DNA from: 1-14-2-50-31-20 sp965370315
Lineage (GTDB): Bacteria; Bacteroidota; Ignavibacteria; Ignavibacteriales; Melioribacteraceae
DNA: 26,088 nt
Assembly: GCA_965370315.1 (NCBI GenBank)
Contig: CBDUTO010000056.1
Location: 1 to 26,088 of the forward strand
Direction of reading: 5' to 3'
In this document: positions 22,021 through 26,088 of the stretch, piece after piece
Position numbering within the stretch: position 1 is the first letter of the stretch
How the letters are laid out: the number at the start of each line of letters is the position of its first letter
Position numbers and translations under genes: made by a program
The notes under the pieces: model-generated
The model's database searches: none
What the model was told of the DNA's origin: nothing
Seen by the model: only the letters and a program-made list of their open reading frames with translations

Positions 22021-24435
22021 ATGTTTAAAAATTATTTTAAAATTGCTTTTAGAAACATTCTAAAACAAAGGGGATTTTCCTTTATTAATATTTTTGGACT
22101 TGCAATTGGGATGGCTTGCTGTATTTTGCTTTTTCTATTTGCTCAAAATGAATGGCAGCATGACAGGTATCATGAAAATGCTGATAAAATTTTTCGGCTA
22201 GTAATTAAAGAATCATCCGAAAAAGGTATCACGAAGAATACTCTTTTCCAAGCGGATATATCAAAATCAGTAAAAGAAGGTGTATTGGGAATTGAACGCG
22301 CAAGCGGTTATGTAAAATACTATTCTAAAGTAAAATATGGAAAAGAACAATTTGGTGCTGGCTTTGCATCGGTTGATAACGATTTTTTACAAATATTTTC
22401 ATTCCCACTTTTAGCTGGTGACATAAATACAGCTTTAAGTCAAATAAATAATGTTGTTATATCTGAATCACTGGCACAGCGAATTTTTGGAGATTTAAAA
22501 GGAAATTATTCAGATATTCTTGGAAAAGTATTGTCCGCAAATAAGTGTGGTGAAAAAGATTTTATAATAACTGGCATTCTAAAAGATTTGCCGCAAACCT
22601 CAAGTTTACAGTTTGAAGTTCTAATGCCATTGGAACTTCATCAGTGTGGCATGGTCTCTCGCAATTGGGCTGGCACAACCTTAGTTTATGTTCAATTAGC
22701 CGATGGTGTGGAAAAGGGCGTAGTTGAAACTTCATTGCAGCCCTTTTTGGAAAATGAGATGGCTCCATTACTAGAAAAACGAAATGCTCGATTTGAAGAA
22801 CATAACATGAAAAATTACTATATTTTTTTACTACAACCCTTAAAAGACATTTACCTGAACCGAGATATAATTTCTCATTATACAGCACATGGAAATGCAC
22901 TTAATACATTTATACTTGCGGGTACTTCTTTTCTAATTCTGTTAATTGCTTGTATCAATTTTATGATGCTATCTTTGGCACGTTCTTCTGGACGTTCTAC
23001 TGAGGTTGGAATACGTAAAGTGCTTGGCGCACATCGCTGGCAACTGGTATATCAATTCTGGGGCGAAGCATTGTTACTCGTATTTTGCGCATTAATTATC
23101 GGATTTGTTATAGCAGAACTATTTTTGCCAGAATTTAATAACCTTGCAGATAAACAATTGCACATTTCGTTTTTTGATAACCTAGCTTCTTTTTTTGTCC
23201 TCTTAGCAATTTTATTAATAACTGGAATTCTGGCTGGTAGTTATCCAGCTTTAGTATTATCACGTTTTCAACCTGTTCGCATTCTTAAAGAACAAACCAC
23301 AATTGGCGGGCACAATCGATTTACTCGTTTTCTGGTAATTATTCAATTCACAATTCTAATATCATTTATAGTTTGTATAGGAGTAATGTACCAACAGCTT
23401 AATTATATGTTAGGAAAAGATTTAGGTTATGATAAGGAACATGTAGTTGTTGTAAGTGTTCCGGGTGAGCAAATAGCCGAACGATTTAAAGCTGAAACAG
23501 TAAAATACGCTCGTGTAATAAGTGCAAGCGGAAGTGATCGCTCTTTTACAAGCGGATCACAGAGCCGTGGTATTAAAAACGATATCGGTGAATATGTAAC
23601 TGCAAGAATTATTAGAGTAGACGATGAATATATAAACACTCTCGACATTCATCTTTTAAAAGGAAGAAATTTTTCAAAAATGTTTGCATCAGATACAACT
23701 AACTCGCTTATTGTGAACGAAACGTTAGTAAAGAAAATGGGTTGGATAAATCCAATAGGTAAGTTAGTAGAAGATTTACAGATTGGAAAAGATGGACCAC
23801 CCCCTAGAATTGTTGGAGTAGTAAAAGATTTTCATATCGACAAGCTGCGCAACGAAATCCAACCTCTGATTATGAGTATGGATAGTCGTTATCATGGTAT
23901 CTATTATGTTTTTGTTCGTATTCAAGAATATAATATTTCGGGAACAATTGAACAGCTCCGTGAATCATGGCAAACTGTTATTCCCAATGTACCATTTAAC
24001 TTTAGTTTCCTTGACGAAAAACTTGGTAAACAGTATAAGGCAGAAAAACGGTGGCTCAAGATAATTGGTTACTCAACTGTCTTTACCATTTTTATTTCAT
24101 GTTTAGGTCTGATAGGCTTGGTATCACTAACAATATCGAAGCGAACCAAAGAAATTGGGGTGCGCAAAGTACTTGGTGCATCAGTGTCAAATATAATTTC
24201 ATTGCTATCAAAAGAATTTTCAAAAAGAGTGTTGTATGCAAATTTAATAGCATGGCCGATAGCCTGGTTAATAATGAACAAATGGCTTCAAGATTTTGCT
24301 TATAGAATTGAACTAAGTTGGTGGATTTTTCTGATTGCGGGTTTGTTGGCACTAATTATTGCTCTTCTTACAGTAAGCTGGCAAGCAATAAAAGCAGCAC
24401 TTGCAAATCCTGTTGATAGCTTGCGTAATGAATAA
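22021..24435 (+). CDS. FtsX/MacB-type ABC permease 3
   Basis: ATGs at 22015 and 22021 are both possible. I take 22021 because MFKNYFKIAFRNILKQRGFS aligns with the starts of the sister genes, giving 804 residues. It shows the N-terminal helix, a MacB-like core (VISESLAQRIFGDLKGNYSD), central helices (LLIACINFMMLSLARSSGRS, TEVGIRKVLGAHRW, GILAGSYPALVLSRFQPVRI), a second periplasmic domain (VNETLVKKMGWINPIGKLVE) and C-terminal helices (ISCLGLIGLVSLTISKR, KEIGVRKVLGASVS), ending KAALANPVDSLRNE. It is the longest of the complete permeases and is separated by about 30 bp from its neighbours on both sides. Role as for the other permeases; the substrate is unknown. Confidence 0.92.
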   Translation: MFKNYFKIAFRNILKQRGFSFINIFGLAIGMACCILLFLFAQNEWQHDRYHENADKIFRLVIKESSEKGITKNTLFQADISKSVKEGVLGIERASGYVKYYSKVKYGKEQFGAGFASVDNDFLQIFSFPLLAGDINTALSQINNVVISESLAQRIFGDLKGNYSDILGKVLSANKCGEKDFIITGILKDLPQTSSLQFEVLMPLELHQCGMVSRNWAGTTLVYVQLADGVEKGVVETSLQPFLENEMAPLLEKRNARFEEHNMKNYYIFLLQPLKDIYLNRDIISHYTAHGNALNTFILAGTSFLILLIACINFMMLSLARSSGRSTEVGIRKVLGAHRWQLVYQFWGEALLLVFCALIIGFVIAELFLPEFNNLADKQLHISFFDNLASFFVLLAILLITGILAGSYPALVLSRFQPVRILKEQTTIGGHNRFTRFLVIIQFTILISFIVCIGVMYQQLNYMLGKDLGYDKEHVVVVSVPGEQIAERFKAETVKYARVISASGSDRSFTSGSQSRGIKNDIGEYVTARIIRVDDEYINTLDIHLLKGRNFSKMFASDTTNSLIVNETLVKKMGWINPIGKLVEDLQIGKDGPPPRIVGVVKDFHIDKLRNEIQPLIMSMDSRYHGIYYVFVRIQEYNISGTIEQLRESWQTVIPNVPFNFSFLDEKLGKQYKAEKRWLKIIGYSTVFTIFISCLGLIGLVSLTISKRTKEIGVRKVLGASVSNIISLLSKEFSKRVLYANLIAWPIAWLIMNKWLQDFAYRIELSWWIFLIAGLLALIIALLTVSWQAIKAALANPVDSLRNE

Positions 24436-24462
24436 CAATAGAATAAAATATAGGGGCTTTAA

Positions 24463-26088
24463 ATGTTAAAAAATTATATTAAAATTGCATTAAGAAATAT
24501 TAGTAAAAATAGAACTAACTCAATAATTAATATTGTTGGGCTAACAATTTCTCTTACAATATTTATTCTTATCCTATCCTGGATCAACGATGAAATGAGT
24601 TATGATAAATTCCACAAAAATTATGATGGAATTTACAGAATAACAACCGAAGCACAACTAATGGGAAAAGAACTTAAAGTAGCAATAAGTCCACCTCCAC
24701 TCGGTAAGTATTTAAAAAATAATTATCCCTCAGTCAAGAATTTTACAAAAATTCTTCTCGAAGAAAATGATGCTTTAATAACTATAAAAGATAAAAAGTT
24801 TAATGAGAAGGGTGTGTTTTTTGTTGATACTTCATTTTTTAATGTTTTTTCTTTTAAAGCAATTAAGGGCTTAACACACAACTCCCTCTCCGAACCAAAT
24901 TCTGTAGTTATTACTAAATCTATTTCAGAAAAATATTTTGGAAATACTAATCCTCTAGGACAAGAATTAAAATTTAGAGAGAATGCTTTTGAGGTAAAAG
25001 CTGTAGTAGAAGATCCACCTAAGAACTCACATTTTTCTTTTAGCGTTTTATTTACACAGAATAGTAATGTTTATTATGAAAATAATGATTATATGAAGAA
25101 ATCTTGGGGAAACTTTAGTTTCTATACATATTTATTACTTGATGCAAAAACAAATTTAAAAAGTCTGGAGAAAAATATTTTTAATGTTCTGTCAGAAAAC
25201 GACAAAAAAGGGAGCATTAAAAATATTGTATTACAACACATTGGGGATATACATCTCCACTCCGATTTACAGTTTGAAATAGGGACAAATGGCAACATTC
25301 TTTACATCTATATATTTGCTCTTATAGCAATAGCTATTTTATTAATTTCTAGTATAAATTATACAAATCTTGCTATTGCTTCGGGCATAAACAGAATAAA
25401 AGAGATTGGGATAAGAAAGGTAGTAGGTGCAGATAAATTTTCAGTAACTTTTCAATTTATTGTTGAATCACTTATTTATTGTTTTATTGCAATGATATTA
25501 GCAATAATTATTTCCTCAATAATTCCATATTATTTAAATTCCCTTGTTGGAATAAGCCTTTCAGTAGATTTCTTAAAACAACCAATTATACTATTTGCAT
25601 TAACTCTAGTTGTTTTCACTTTAGCTATAATAACAGGATTATATCCGGCTTTATTACTTTCCTCTTTTAACCTTAGTAAAATATTGAAATCGTCTGCAAT
25701 TTTTGATAATAGAAGTATTGTACGTAAATCTTTAATGGTGGTACAATTTTCAATATCAATAGTATTAATAACAGTTATAATTATTTTTTCTGAACAATTA
25801 AATTTCATAAAAACAAAGGACTTGGGTTTTAATAAAGAAAATATTCTTGTTATTCCAATTAATGATAAAACAACATTAAAAAATATAGAAGATATAAATA
25901 TATATTTCAAAGATAACCCTAACATTATTAACTGTGCTTTATCTTCATCCTATCCCGGAGATATGTTCCCTGTGCAAGGTTATAAAATGAAAGAGTTGCA
26001 TAGCACAGTAATGCTTAGAACTATGCAGATTGACGAAAATTTTATAAGCACATACAAATTAAAAATAAAGTCTGGACGAGAATTTTTA
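24463..26088 (+). CDS. FtsX/MacB-type ABC permease 4 (3' end beyond the window)
   Basis: A frame from the ATG at 24463 stays open for 542 codons to the window edge. It starts MLKNYIKIALRNISKNRTNS. It has the N-terminal helix, a periplasmic core (VVITKSISEKYFGNTNPLGQ, VKAVVEDPPKNSHFSF), central helices (ILLISSINYTNLAIASGINR, KEIGIRKVVGAD, IITGLYPALLLSSFNLSKIL) and the beginning of the second periplasmic domain, ending at KSGREFL. It is more diverged than the first three: ISSINYTNL replaces IACINFMNL, and GLYPALL replaces GSYPAL. About 240 further residues are expected by comparison. It lies 27 bp after permease 3 with a GGGG-containing site upstream, so the operon continues beyond this window. 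Confidence 0.92.
   Translation, partial: MLKNYIKIALRNISKNRTNSIINIVGLTISLTIFILILSWINDEMSYDKFHKNYDGIYRITTEAQLMGKELKVAISPPPLGKYLKNNYPSVKNFTKILLEENDALITIKDKKFNEKGVFFVDTSFFNVFSFKAIKGLTHNSLSEPNSVVITKSISEKYFGNTNPLGQELKFRENAFEVKAVVEDPPKNSHFSFSVLFTQNSNVYYENNDYMKKSWGNFSFYTYLLLDAKTNLKSLEKNIFNVLSENDKKGSIKNIVLQHIGDIHLHSDLQFEIGTNGNILYIYIFALIAIAILLISSINYTNLAIASGINRIKEIGIRKVVGADKFSVTFQFIVESLIYCFIAMILAIIISSIIPYYLNSLVGISLSVDFLKQPIILFALTLVVFTLAIITGLYPALLLSSFNLSKILKSSAIFDNRSIVRKSLMVVQFSISIVLITVIIIFSEQLNFIKTKDLGFNKENILVIPINDKTTLKNIEDINIYFKDNPNIINCALSSSYPGDMFPVQGYKMKELHSTVMLRTMQIDENFISTYKLKIKSGREFL

Overview
The window is AT-rich bacterial DNA whose gene content points to the Bacteroidota or a neighbouring lineage such as Ignavibacteriota or Calditrichota. 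The clues are tandem MacB/FtsX permeases that begin MLKNYFKIA, exported PD40 beta-propeller proteins, lipoproteins with a short SC-type lipobox, an NtrC-type two-component pair, and dispersed TGTCAT...ATGACA repeats. The phylum is an inference from style, not a proof.

Left third (1-10.4 kb, accessory and plus-strand except the IS). A partial IS5/IS1182-type transposase runs off the left edge on the minus strand. A TetR-type regulator follows, then an alpha/beta hydrolase that has lost its catalytic Asp/His region through an internal deletion; its C-terminal tail is still legible in another frame. Next comes a run of exported or lipid-anchored proteins: two PD40 propeller proteins, an esterase with a TPR tail, an Ig-SUMF1 lipoprotein, a Kelch propeller and a transglutaminase-like lipoprotein. 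Scattered among them are two decayed PD40 copies: a C-terminal stub at 4348-4497 and a shrunken mosaic copy at 9190-9485 with a one-base deletion in the A-tract after its ATG. A metal-dependent amidohydrolase closes the region. It looks like a site where PD40 genes duplicate, recombine and decay.

Middle (10.6-13.9 kb). A minus-strand pair encodes an NtrC-family sigma-54 response regulator and, 1 nt downstream, a membrane-bound PAS histidine kinase. The roughly 620-bp divergent region beside it carries a tandem enhancer-like dyad (13566-13602), a sigma-54-like promoter about 60-100 bp downstream (13662-13676), two inverted-repeat elements, and a long hairpin that shares bases with one of those elements.

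Right half (13.9-26.1 kb, plus strand). A multi-subunit MacB/FtsX-type ABC efflux operon holds one HlyD-like adaptor, two LolD/MacB-like ATPases and at least four consecutive paralogous permeases, the last cut by the window edge. The likely circuit is kinase to sigma-54 activator to efflux operon. Between the two ATPase genes lies a 483-bp cassette bounded by perfect 16-bp inverted repeats and carrying one S23/four-helix-bundle gene. It lies exactly between the stop codon of one gene and the ribosome binding site of the next. This cassette, the repeat-laden leader and the decaying PD40 family are the most interesting parts. I saw no tRNA, rRNA or CRISPR array.
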